Shown here in pieces: positions 1 through 9,339 of a stretch of 12,624 nucleotides of DNA (position 1 is the first letter of the stretch; every line of letters starts with the position of its first letter). A program made the translations under genes and the position numbers. The notes under the pieces are model-generated. The model had not been told where the DNA came from, searched no databases, and was given only the letters and a program-made list of their open reading frames with translations. This DNA is from Saksenaea vasiformis B4078 (taxonomy: Eukaryota; Mucoromycota; Mucoromycetes; Mucorales; Saksenaeaceae): positions 1 through 12,624 of the forward strand of contig JNDT01000544.1 of the NCBI GenBank assembly GCA_000697055.1. Direction: 5' to 3'.

Positions 1-3000
1 CTGTCCAAGAAAAATCGAGAAAACGGACTGCAGCAAGAGAACGACAAGAAGCAACAAGAAAAACGTCCACTAAAAGATGCCCAACGTGTCTGCAAGCCGG
101 TAGATTTGAAGAAGCTCAGACACATAGCAGAAGATCCAGCAAGCTTTGTCCTGATTATCTTCCACGGACCAGTGTATGGCAACGTCAACTATATGGGAAA
201 TTAAAAGAAACTGCCCGAAAGATTGGTTTGCATCAACTACTCAACATGCGGGATGAAGAAAAAGTGTAGTTTGTCAACGTTATCGATGAGTTAGTAGCTT
301 ATCAGCGTGACGTGATCATAAAGAGTCATCTATTCATTACATACTTTATATACGATCAATTGCACAACAATCACATATTGCATCCATCAATATATACGCA
401 TGATTTCTTTTACGGAATATTTCAATTGATTACTTGCCAGCAACAACCAACCAACACCGCTGTATTCCATGATGAGTTACTTACTGACGTCATGCGCTTC
501 TTCAACGATTACAGAAGTCGTTACCCAGATGGTCTGGTGCCACTTATCCATGGCGGTCTTTCATACGGCAAAGTAATCTCTTCGTCTATGTTGGAATATT
601 GCACAAAGTTTATCAATCGAACTGTGGAAGACTACACCTAATGGCTAACAAATTATATATCTCTCCGTCTCCGAGCCATTGCCAACGTGAGTAAAACATT
701 CACTCTTGTTTTTTCAATTTACTGATAATGATCTAATCATTTCTGTAGCAATTACAAAAACCTGATGCGGATAAGTTGGCCCTGTATGTCTTTGAAGTGC
801 TGGCAAACAACGAATCGTTCCCTCCTGTATTTCCAGCGAGATTGTCTTTCAACCCTGCCCTCGGCGAAGATGTTAACAACGCCGTCGTACAAGTGATGGA
901 AGAAATAGATGTAGATCTCAAGATTCTATTTACTTTGAGAGACTTGACTGAATACGTTGCGTCAATTCCAAGCGATCATGAAGACCAACTCGGTGATATA
1001 CGCCACAGGCTTTTCGGATTGCATAGCACCTTCAATGAAGCTTGCGCTCTGGCTCATGATTTACTCAATCGACGTCGCACCAGTCATGAACGCCTTCCTC
1101 AGTTGCAGGCAAATCTCATTGAGATTGAACGTATTTGCACGCGTATTGGCAATATCAACCAAGATGTTGTTCGTCAGTTTGATAAGCAAATCGATCTTAC
1201 AAACGCACACTGGGATGAACTTACAGCATGGGATGAAATGGTTACTATCGAAAACGCAATTGCTCAATGGGAACCTCAATTCAACCAGTCGCAAGAGGTT
1301 TCTCACGAGGTGGCCCAGGTGACGGAAATGATGAACTAACAAATCACTCAACTGAATGCCACCATTGATACATTTGCTACTATGCAACAAAGTTACGAAC
1401 AAGCTCAAAATAATTATCAAGATGCCCTCAGGAGGTTCCATGCTAATAGGACGTTTGGTAACCGAGAACTCCTGCAAAGATTGGTTGACTACATAACTCC
1501 ACTGGACATTCCTGGATATGGCGAAGGAGAGGAGATAACCAAGACCTTGGACACCTCTTTTATAACAAGACATGTCAACTTGTTTACGAGGACGTCTTAT
1601 CTTATTGCAACGTACATTGAACGGTACAATAATGAGGAAATAAGGATTGCCAGCGATGCCCAGGTGGAAGCTTCTATAAGGTGGACAAGGCAGCAAGTAC
1701 GCGAGCTTGAAGAAAATCCAAGACTCGGGAGACAACGCAGGAATGGACTGGCACGACGATTGCTTGCTGCAATCAATAATGGCCAGCCTTTGGATCGCGC
1801 TCGCATGAATTTCATTGGGGATGCCTCATTTACTCGGTTACAAGAACTAGTTACTACGACGCAGCAGCAGACACAAACTTCAAGAAGATTTCTACAAGAT
1901 CCTGAGGCTAATCAAGATCTTTTTGATCAGTGCTTCCGCCCGGACTTGTTTACAGTAGCAAATCACAGCGGTTGTTTAATGTGGTGCCTAAGCCTGGCTT
2001 TACGAAAAAGTATGCTACCATTGATAATCAGACCTGTGAGACGTTACTTCGACGTGCTGGATTGCGCCATCTTATACAACCACGTACTGCAGAAGTAAAC
2101 ACAATTCGTCACATATTAGATTTACGCAAGTTGCGATGCTATGAAACGTAAGTCACTGACTTCTCATTTATACTACGAATGGGTACGAAACTAACAGTTC
2201 TATTCTACAATAGTGATCATGGTAGAAGAAAATTTTTCTTTTCCGGCCAGATTGCTACGGACGGTTATGCCACCTCGGTGCTCCTTCGCAAACAAGTCCG
2301 TGTCGAAGAAGCACTTCCTGATTTAACGCCGGAAGACTTCGAAGAGTGGGAGATGCAATATGTGAAGATGTGGGGTGCGGATCCCGATGTGTCCGACATA
2401 TTTGTCACAAGCAGTGGGAGCGATGATATTTATAATGTTGATGTGATGGAAGCCACTGACGGTAATCTGGCCTAATGCAGTACAAAGAATGGAATTGATG
2501 ACTGAACTGGTTCGTATTGAATGTATAGACGAAGGTGACGAGGAGGTACCAGAGCAAGGTCAAGAAGAGGAGCAGGCGCATGGTTACGATTTCCGACTGC
2601 GATACCAACAACGACAAATTCAAGCACCTCACGAAATCCGCTCGTTATCTTCGGCCGAATACTACACAAAGGCAGGCTTCAAACGCGCAGTGGGTCTAGT
2701 TCAGAATGCCAAGAATCAAGCGAACATAGGCGAAATTGAAAGAACGATCGTAACCAACAGAACAGCGGATTTCGATCGCATCAACGCTTACATCCAGTCG
2801 ATCTTGGAGGTGTTCAATGGATTGACTGAATTTTACGGACACCAGTTCCATCGAGGCTTAAAATTTAGGAACTACAGAGGAAGGCAGCGGATGGACGCCG
2901 AGCTCGTTAATGTGTTTGTGAGCGGTGGCAAAAAATATGGCGATCTTGGTGAATGGTACGGCATGCCTCGGTCAAGACGAAGAAGAAGAGATGGAGTACG

Positions 3001-3586
3001 ACGTCAATTTGCTGGAACTGGTCCACTCGTTCCGACCCATGAAACTACTTCCCCAAATCAACGTGAGCCGGCTGGAGAAAAGACTTTGTAAGTTACCAAA
3101 AACGTCATTATTGTGGAGAACCAACTTTTTCTCATACAATCATAATTATAGTAAATGGGCTTAACCAAGGTTCCTGTCATCGGGTTTGGCTCTGGTCAGT
3201 TTGGTAGAAGGCAATACGGTGGCAAACCTGTTGGATTGGCGGATAAATGTCGAAAACTGCTGAAGAAGGCGGAGCAGGAAGGAAGGCTTGTCATCATGAA
3301 CGTCAACGAACATAACACATCTCAAGTACGTTCACGATGTAGTGAAAAATCTTTGGAACAAGTCCGTGCTGCGGGTCTCAGTCTGTACACCGTATTAACT
3401 TGCACCAGTTGTCGTACGGTGTGGCAGCGAGACATCAACGCCTCCCGAAACATCTATGGTATATGCTACAATACCATCTATCATGGTCAGCGGCCAAGCA
3501 TCTTTACACCTTCTGGAGGTAGTTTATATCTCTTGCCTTACAGTTGTAAGTATAAGTATCCTCAGATGTTATGTCAATATTACTAA
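1..3586 (+). pseudogene. Decayed Fanzor (eukaryotic TnpB-like) RNA-guided nuclease gene, 5' end outside window
   Basis: Fanzors are transposon-borne eukaryotic relatives of TnpB: guide-RNA-directed RuvC nucleases. The C-terminal piece (3155-3586) shows the family signature: an NEHNTS segment (Glu codon 3308-3310), a zinc-ribbon half CTSC (3401-3412), then WQRDINASRNI with the RuvC-III Asp at 3431-3433. The RuvC-I segment WGADPDVSDIF lies at 2371-2403 (Asp codon 2380-2382). Near the 5' end, frame 3 has a CCHC-like knuckle starting CPTC at 78-89. Exons join across canonical introns 687-748, 2148-2213 and 3088-3151. Breaks seen: stop codons at 267-269, 639-641 and 1337-1339; a shift from frame 2 to 1 near 1935-1975; a shift from frame 1 to 2 near 2447-2475; and one or more shifts between 2940 and 3166. 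One zinc-ribbon Cys is Arg (3329-3331) and the usual DPG reads DPD. The frame around 2940-3087 is uncertain. The start lies upstream of the window and no terminal repeats were identified. I am confident of the family and of inactivity, less so of every exon edge. Confidence 0.8.
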
Positions 3587-5883
3587 TGCTATATCTGCTT
3601 TGTCCCATTTTTATATTGCTGTTCGTCTACTATTTCGTCCACTATTTCTGCGGGTTCTTGTTCATTTTGTATTGTAACTCCGTCTAAATTTCAAAAGGGA
3701 AAACTGTACCGATTCGGATGCACAAAGAAATATTTACGCTACTTTTCCTTGGCACAAAAAGCAACCGCCTGAACGTCTTTTCTATGACTATTCTACTCAC
3801 AGTAGATGGTACACCTGTTTATAATAGCAGTTTGATAACACATTTGTCAATATGGATACCAAGAAAAGAAAGCTAACGAATAGTACACTTGTTAATAAAG
3901 ACAGCTTTTACAGTTGAGATAACAGTACTCCACTTACGCTTCAAAAAATTATTTGAAACGCCACGCCATCGTTCTACAGTGTACTGTGAACGTACGGTGT
4001 TTGAAAGTCTGCTTCAAAATGAGCGTGATCTACACTCCCCAAGAATTAATTTTACCCCGTCTATTAAGGCAATATCCGTCTTTCAACCTTCTTTTTTCAT
4101 CTAATACAGAGAGTTCTATCAAATGCTAGCCTTCCATTGCGATAATGCGACGAAGATAACTCTCCACGTTTTCAGCACCTGTCAGATCAAATGTGAATAA
4201 GAAACGGCTATTTCAAGATAGTCATCAGTACAATGAAAAAGAATTACATGCCTTTTTAATCTACAGAAGTATGTTACTTATGTCAATGTTATGCTTGTTA
4301 TTTGAAATCCGCTAGCTGCCTTTCTACCCGTCGAAAATGGGTCACTTGCTTCTTTGGAGACATCCGACATCTATGAAAGCTGGTATGCCATTGATTGAGG
4401 TTCGTAGGTCCATTACTGTTTTGCATATTGTCTTGCTTCAGAATTCTCACATGCCACTTTGCTTCTTTCAGAGCATTATGTTCGATCTTCTTCGTCATGT
4501 AATAAGACCAATTTTCATTTTCCTTTTTCAGAATACAGTCTACATTCTATCACCTTTGAATACAAGAGATACTTTACTCTCATGCTTATTCCGTTCTTTT
4601 TACCGCATTCTTTCTGGTCCCATTGCCAAAGAACCCTTCCAGACGTTTACTGGAATGGTTTATTGGAAAACAGTTCTTTTAGTTCGTTTACATTGGGGAT
4701 AGGAATTAGCCCCCTCTCTCAGCGTTCGCTGAAAGAAATGAAGGCTCGTTCCCATTGCAACCGTAAGTGTAAGCGATATTATTACACTTCGCCATGGATT
4801 GCACCAGGAATGAAGTCCCGTCTTGTCATGTACATAGGTCAATCATCTGAGTACGATCAAAATCTTCTGTCTCACTAGGATCACCTATCTAACCACCCAA
4901 GGTATTAAATCACATTCTCAAGACTTTGCTGATCTCATAGTCATGCTACCATTTGTTTCCGGATGACTTCAACGTTATTAGAAAACGGCTGAAGCTAAGC
5001 TATTTGCTTTTGTGTTTGATTGAGAATCGCAATCTAAAGACAAATGTTTACAACCATCCAAGCGAACACCATCACATTCGAACTTGTATTGAAACATCCT
5101 CAACTTCTCCTTATGAAAGCAAATCCGGACCTAACCGGCGTCAGCTGGAAGTAAACCGAACGAGTGGAATGGTCACAGGCAGAAGTACATTTTAAGCAGA
5201 ATGCAGTCTCTCGAGCAGCATTTTTCTCGCTAAAAACATATCGCACCATATTGAGCAGGTCAGAAAAGACTAGGCACCGCTGCACGAGTCAACACAGCTA
5301 GCCTTATGAGAGAAGCCTATATCGTTATGAACAGAGATATCATACTTCTAGAAATATAACTTGAACAAAGGTGAACACGGTCGCCAAGGGTAGTGTGATG
5401 CAATTCACAAATGATGTATTTATTGTCTATGGGCAGCGCTTGGCACTTGTAGGGCTTCTGCACTTACTTCCATACCGGAGTTCTAGCCAGAGGACCATGC
5501 GATTAACTAGAGTGTTTTCAATCTATCCTGAGATTAACTACTCATCGTGTTTCTCTCTGGGACCGTCTCTGAATTCCCAATCGTAGTAGGGAAATGAAGT
5601 GTGCGAGATCCTGCAATTAAAGTTTTTTGACGTGTGATCGCTGTTTCACACACATATATCTGGAATCTGTTTCAGCATTTGGTCAACCATACCTACTCAT
5701 ATGGAAATTATCAGGTTTGATAAAGTTTCTAAGATTATAGACACGTGAAAGACGCGTATCATATCTTTCTATAAACGTCTGCTCACACAGTAGCTATGGC
5801 GGTCCAGAACATTTGATTCTGCACTGGTGGGATGACCCTTTGTGATGTTCTTTCTCTTTTCATACACATTGTATAAAACAGAC
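3587..5883. other. 2.3-kb AT-rich spacer without a supportable gene
   Basis: No ORF here exceeds about 140 codons, none shows a motif I recognise, and no tRNA A/B-box pair was seen. The longest open stretches (4337-4702 and 4459-4878, overlapping on the plus strand) are rich in Phe, Leu and Ser, as chance frames through AT-rich DNA tend to be. Isolated donor-like sites (GTAAGT at 3546 and near 4766) were seen but do not join recognisable exons. The first few hundred bases follow the Fanzor relic directly and may be the rest of that element, including where a guide-RNA gene would be expected, but I see no structure that proves it. Confidence 0.5.
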
Positions 5884-7167
5884 TCATTCTACTTTTACGT
5901 TATTTGGTCTATGTAACTTTGGTCTTCCTCTAGGCTTGTGTTGGACATCTTTACATCCTGTTTTCCCAGTTGCTATGCACCGTCGGCAAGGCCGCATATC
6001 ATCACAGCGAAGATGCGATCGTTTACAATGATTGCATGCCTTATCCACGTTGCGACCTTTCTTGCTAGAGGAAATACTACTCGTAGATCTGAAGCGGACC
6101 TGATAATCACTGTCATCTTCTTGTTCTTCGTCGTCCTCGTCGTCTTCATAGTCGTCAAGTAACCTTTGTCGCGCAAGAAAACTACTGATACTTTCCGACG
6201 TGGGCGGTTTGTACTTTAAAGATGGTGATGCCAAGGAATACGCGTCGCTCGACGATTCTTTATGTCGCCTTTGCTTTGTTCCACCTAAGCTAACCACAGA
6301 GAGGCTGCTACTACTGGATTTCTTTGGGGCTGGAGCGTTTTTCACTGTGATGACGAGCCTCTGCTGCCTCGGTTTCAGCGTTCCCGTATCGTAATATTCA
6401 TCTTGGCTATCGTCTTCAGACAAGGAAGAAAATGATCGCTCTCGTTTCAAGGAACTGCTAGTCAATGACGATCGAATGGCTGCTAAGGAACATTCACTAT
6501 CGCACGGATCCTGATCGTCATCATCATCTTCCGCATCCGGTAATTCCAGTTGAAACAGGGCAGCATGTTTTGCAGAATCAGCCTCAGCAACGAACGAGTT
6601 AACGTCCTAAACAAAGACAAAAAAAGTCCCCCGTCGACGCTTTCTTAACTTTACTATAAACATAGCGTCATGGGGGTTGGAGCAACTTACGCTCAAACTC
6701 ACGTATTTGCGAAAGGTACCACCACTTTCTTCCCTCGTCTCGTTTGTAGAGGGAACCCATACATCGTCACCATGGTCATATGCCCATAGGTTAGGATAGC
6801 AGTGAGAATTGTGGTCTAAGCTCCAAGGATGATCGGTAAGTATAGCAGGTTCTGTATAGGTGGTTGAAGGTGCCCCAATTGGTGGTAGCTGGAGGTACTG
6901 TAGGTAAGAAGATGGGTCATTGTCGCCTGTTAACTTATCCATGTCATCTGCATTTGGCATTAATGAAGGCAGCTGAAGATGTGGTGTTGCCAATTTTGGT
7001 GATCTGGGAAGAGAGCATAGGAAAGGTGATGAAGAAAAGGACAGTGAAGGACTGCGAACTGGTGTGTCCAAGCGAGGCAATGTTTCTGAAGCTGATGTTG
7101 TCGTGTTCATAGAACAATCGTCTAGTGGTTCGGTAAGACCAAAGAATTGCATATGTCTTAGATCCAT
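5884..7167 (-). CDS. Zn(II)2Cys6 (GAL4-type) transcription factor with C-terminal zinc cluster
   Basis: This is probably a nuclear sequence-specific DNA-binding regulator; its targets are unknown. Model: complement(5884..6606, 6691..7167), 1200 nt, 399 aa, intron 6607-6690 (84 nt, GTAAGT..TTTAG, phase 0). The zinc cluster spans residues 350-377 with spacing C-x2-C-x6-C-x5-C-x2-C-x7-C, matching the fungal consensus, and is followed by an AT-hook-like KPRGRPKL tail ending only a few residues before the TGA stop. The N-terminal exon (1-159) is rich in Ser, Pro and Leu and resembles a low-complexity activation region. Exon 2 has acidic runs (an Asp run near 183-187; 310-326) that may also activate. 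The start is the first ATG of the open frame, in a CCATGG context, about 71 bp below a TATA box. Most Zn2Cys6 proteins carry the cluster at the N-terminus, so this layout is unusual. No fungal middle-homology domain is visible. The fold is nearly certain; the biological role is not inferable. Confidence 0.9.
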
Positions 7168-7237
7168 GGTTGTGGAATGACGGCTGCTTTTCTACTGCAA
7201 TTTCGCTTTCAAATTCTGTAAAAGCCTGGTTCTTGAC

Positions 7238-7243
7238 TTTATA
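7238..7243 (-). promoter_or_regulatory. TATA box of the Zn2Cys6 regulator gene
   Basis: The minus strand reads CTTATAAAGT here, about 71 bp upstream of the ATG at 7167. With a typical 30-bp offset, transcription would start near 7210 and leave a 5' leader of about 40 nt. This is inferred from sequence and spacing only. Confidence 0.5.
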
Positions 7244-7270
7244 AGGTCGATGACTTGATTGTGTCTTGGA

Positions 7271-7290
7271 AATAATAATGATAATAATAA
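7271..7290. repeat. AAT/GAT trinucleotide microsatellite
   Basis: Seven trinucleotide-like units (AAT or ATA register with one GAT interruption) sit about 105-125 bp upstream of the Zn2Cys6 start codon, just beyond its TATA box. Length variation here could alter promoter spacing, but that is speculation. Confidence 0.7.
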
Positions 7291-7409
7291 GACAAAAAGG
7301 AAAAGATCATCTGCTATACACGATAGTACATATTCTTGTTGGTCAGTAAAACCAATAGTTCATATCAAAATATTCCCGCCAGATCTTCTGAGAGGCATTT
7401 TGTGCGGGC

Positions 7410-7701
7410 CTAAACTAAACATGAAGAGGTGTACAATATATGAAGAAGGAGAACTAAAAAGAAATGGAGCTTGAAAGTCATTAAGTTCATTGATATCCTT
7501 TTTTTTTTACGCAATGACTGGCATCTTGCAGAAATATGGCGCCCAATACCAAAGAGAAATCCATACCTCGCTGGATAGTAAATGCATCCATTCTGATTCA
7601 AAGTGACTGACGATCTCAGGCGTTTCCAATGCTTGAAATACGTCAACTAACACAGCACTTTTTGTAATTCGGATACTAGTGCAACTTAATGGAGCTGGCA
7701 T
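7410..7701 (-). CDS. Possible small two-exon gene, hydrophobic C-terminus (tentative)
   Basis: I do not recognise this protein. Model: complement(7410..7517, 7567..7701), 243 nt, 80 aa, with a 49-nt intron 7518-7566 (GTATGG..GCCAG). Exon 1 encodes 45 residues with alternating hydrophobic and polar positions (for example AVLVDVFQALETPEIV) that look like real helices. Exon 2 starts with a basic stretch (LRKKKR) followed by a hydrophobic run (HFFLVLLLHILY) that could be a C-terminal membrane anchor. Against it: the intron has no clear branch site, the basic stretch depends on an A-run, and the opposite strand also has plausible splice sites. An upstream piece (7726-7792) could be joined only through a 31-nt intron. 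It could be chance, a relic or a real small gene. Confidence 0.22.
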
Positions 7702-8031
7702 GTCAACCGTCCGAAGATAACTCACCTAACTTTCGTGCATTTGGTATGTCTCTGGAACTATCACAAAATACAACGAGAAACTTCTTGCACATTCTGGAAT
7801 ATTATAGAACATCTCATCTGTTATGCATCAACAATCCTTCATTTCCAGGTTTTGATAAATATACAAAGAAAGATGGCTGACATTGATCACATTCTACAAA
7901 TGATATTCAGTATATGACTCATTTACTAAACAGAAGCTATCAATAAAGAACATTGGAAGGCGGCCAAAGTAACTAGTACTTAGACAGTTAGAGATCAAGT
8001 AAATCTGATAACGATTCCATCATCCCCTTCC

Positions 8032-8037
8032 TTTATT
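8032..8037 (-). terminator. AATAAA polyadenylation-type signal of the FAM192A-like gene
   Basis: On the minus strand an AATAAA hexamer lies 16 nt past the TAA stop at 8054-8056. The position is close to the stop but workable for a compact fungal 3' UTR. Fungal poly(A) signals are degenerate, so this is only suggestive. Confidence 0.4.
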
Positions 8038-8053
8038 ATATTACAATCACCGT

Positions 8054-8793
8054 TTAATCTTCTTCATCGCTACTATCATCAGCGTATGCCATTAACGACG
8101 CCAATGTACCAGATGCTGATTTTTTAACAGGCTCTTCCTCTTTTTTCTGTTTCGCCCCGTCTGCTACCTTTGGTTTTTTTACAGGTAGATCCCTTTCTTC
8201 ATCTTTTTCTTCTGCTTCGCGTTTCTTCTTCATCACCACCAGTCCCTCTAGCGTATTTTTTGAAGACTTCCGTTTATTTGATACTGGAAGTACTGGTGTG
8301 GATGACTTGGTGTCGGAGACAGAGGATGCTGGTGTGGATACAGTGCGTGCCTGTACAACAGCTCTACATAGCGTGGTCAGCAACAAAATCTAATCTTCCA
8401 TTCTTGATACGTTACTTTCGATATTCCTCTAGCTCTTCATCTTCCTTCTTCTTTTTCTCCTCCTCTAACTTCTCCTGGACATCCGATAATGTCTGAAAGT
8501 ACTCTGCCTCGTCATCATCAATGCGTTTGATTAAGTTACTTAAACGTGTCTGCTCTTGAAATAGTTCTTCTTTAATATTTCTCTGCTCCTGCAGCCGTTC
8601 ATATAATGTCCGTGGATCGTAATTATCCTGCGATTTCAAAGATCCTTCACCTTGCCCGGCAGTTGCACACCATCTTTAGATGACAGCAAGAAATGTTCAT
8701 CAAAGTACCTTCAACACTTGTGCCTATCTCTTGTTCTTTGTCTTCGGCAATGACTGCACGCGACACAAACGATTTTCCAATGTTGAAGGACAT
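8054..8793 (-). CDS. FAM192A: FAM192A/PIP30/Fyv6-like NIP30-domain nuclear protein
   Basis: The human family member (PSME3IP1, formerly FAM192A) binds the nuclear proteasome activator PA28gamma; budding yeast Fyv6 acts in the second step of splicing. Model: complement(8054..8363, 8416..8650, 8709..8793), 630 nt, 209 aa. Exon 1 begins MSFNIGKSFVS, like the family N-terminus. Residues 39-107 form the NIP30 core, opening YDPRTLYERLQEQ and ending in a Glu/Lys-rich helix with EEYRK. A Lys-rich middle (about 128-190, e.g. MKKKRE, VKKPKV) suggests nuclear localisation, and the tail GTLASLMAYADDSSDEED resembles the conserved C-terminus, with acidic serines 204-205 fitting CK2 sites. Intron 2 (8364-8415, 52 nt, branch TGCTGAC) is clear. 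Intron 1 (8651-8708, 58 nt) ends in AAG; an acceptor 6 nt further on (at 8645) also keeps frame and gives 207 aa. The gene is divergent from the RBM26-like gene. The symbol is given at family level; whether the role is splicing or PA28-linked cannot be decided here. Confidence 0.87.
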
Positions 8794-9248
8794 AATGGGT
8801 CACGGCTCTTCCCTCACTTCAGTTTCAGTGGTTTTTCTTGCGCCGCTTCAATTTATTTTCTTTTTTGTGTGAGATCGCAAAAAAGAATCCGTCTTATTGT
8901 TCCCTATGCAAATTTGGATGATGAAATGTTATTTGACTAGAACATGATCTAACTTTCTTTTCAAGAACTTATCTATATTCTGTTATATGTCACTTCATGG
9001 ACCGCGTTTAAACACTAGATCAGCAACTCTTAGGAGTTGACAGGAAGAGCAACACGTCGTTAGGCAATAACTGGCTAAGATTACACAAATCACTAACATA
9101 ATACTGTACTATCCGCAAACCAACATTTGCCAGGATACTTTCTATCGCAAGGCATTAGTTTTATTCATAGCATCCAGAACTTACGTATATGCACTATTTA
9201 TTTTTAGGAATACATTCTGTTGATATCGTCAATTTTTTAATTTACACA

Positions 9249-9271
9249 CAGGCAGTTTTGCCTCTTGCCTG
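9249..9271. repeat. Short inverted repeat CAGGCA..TGCCTG upstream of the RBM26-like gene
   Basis: CAGGCA at 9249-9254 is a perfect inverted match to TGCCTG at 9266-9271, with a second TGCCT at 9259-9263 offering an alternative pairing. It lies 116-138 bp before the ATG, so it could be a protein-binding palindrome or a 5'-UTR hairpin. Confidence 0.4.
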
Positions 9272-9273
9272 AA

Positions 9274-9339
9274 ATGTTGGAGGAGCGCTCAACAAAGCCA
9301 CTTTCAGATTTTTTTTGGAACACCGAACAGGTGACATAA
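9274..9339 (+). other. Possible 21-codon upstream ORF of the RBM26-like gene
   Basis: An ATG at 9274 opens 21 codons ending in TAA at 9337-9339, 47 nt before the main ATG at 9387. It does not splice in frame into the main gene. If the transcript starts upstream of 9274 it would be a translational uORF; the transcription start is unknown. Confidence 0.25.

Larger units (their letters stand above)
7168..8053. other. Spacer between the Zn2Cys6 gene and the FAM192A-like gene
   Basis: This interval holds the promoter of the minus-strand Zn2Cys6 gene and the 3' flank of the minus-strand FAM192A-like gene. Splice-like sites occur on both strands between 7410 and 7900. The best coding-like candidate is listed separately. 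A plus-strand AATAAA at 7942-7947 could end a plus-strand transcript, but no convincing plus-strand gene precedes it. Confidence 0.4.

Noticed and set aside
267..1339. Stop codons in the Fanzor-like frame as reassigned Gln codons (alternative genetic code).
   Set aside because: Neighbouring genes end normally in TAA or TGA and read cleanly with the standard code. The relic also has frameshifts that no code change can explain.
1061..1735. 224-codon minus-strand ORF.
   Set aside because: It lies antisense to the Fanzor-like exon, whose own frame matches the family layout; I treat it as a shadow.
2489..3091. Reading the arginine-rich frame 2 through 2940-3087 as the true Fanzor sequence.
   Set aside because: Frame 3 there reads like folded protein (for example EYDVNLLELVHSF) and splices with a phase that leads to LNGL before one further shift. 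The matter stays open, so neither frame was annotated on its own.
3678..3818. Short frame-3 ORF with DAQRNIY as a second Fanzor RuvC-III fragment.
   Set aside because: Only a few residues agree, and the zinc-ribbon cysteines that should precede the motif are absent.
4337..4878. Overlapping plus-strand ORFs of 121 and 139 codons as genes.
   Set aside because: They overlap each other in different frames, are rich in Phe/Leu/Ser, and show no motif or convincing splice structure.
8412..8639. Independent ORF starting from a TTG codon at 8639.
   Set aside because: It is exon 2 of the FAM192A-like gene. The real start is the ATG at 8793 in an upstream exon carrying the family N-terminus.
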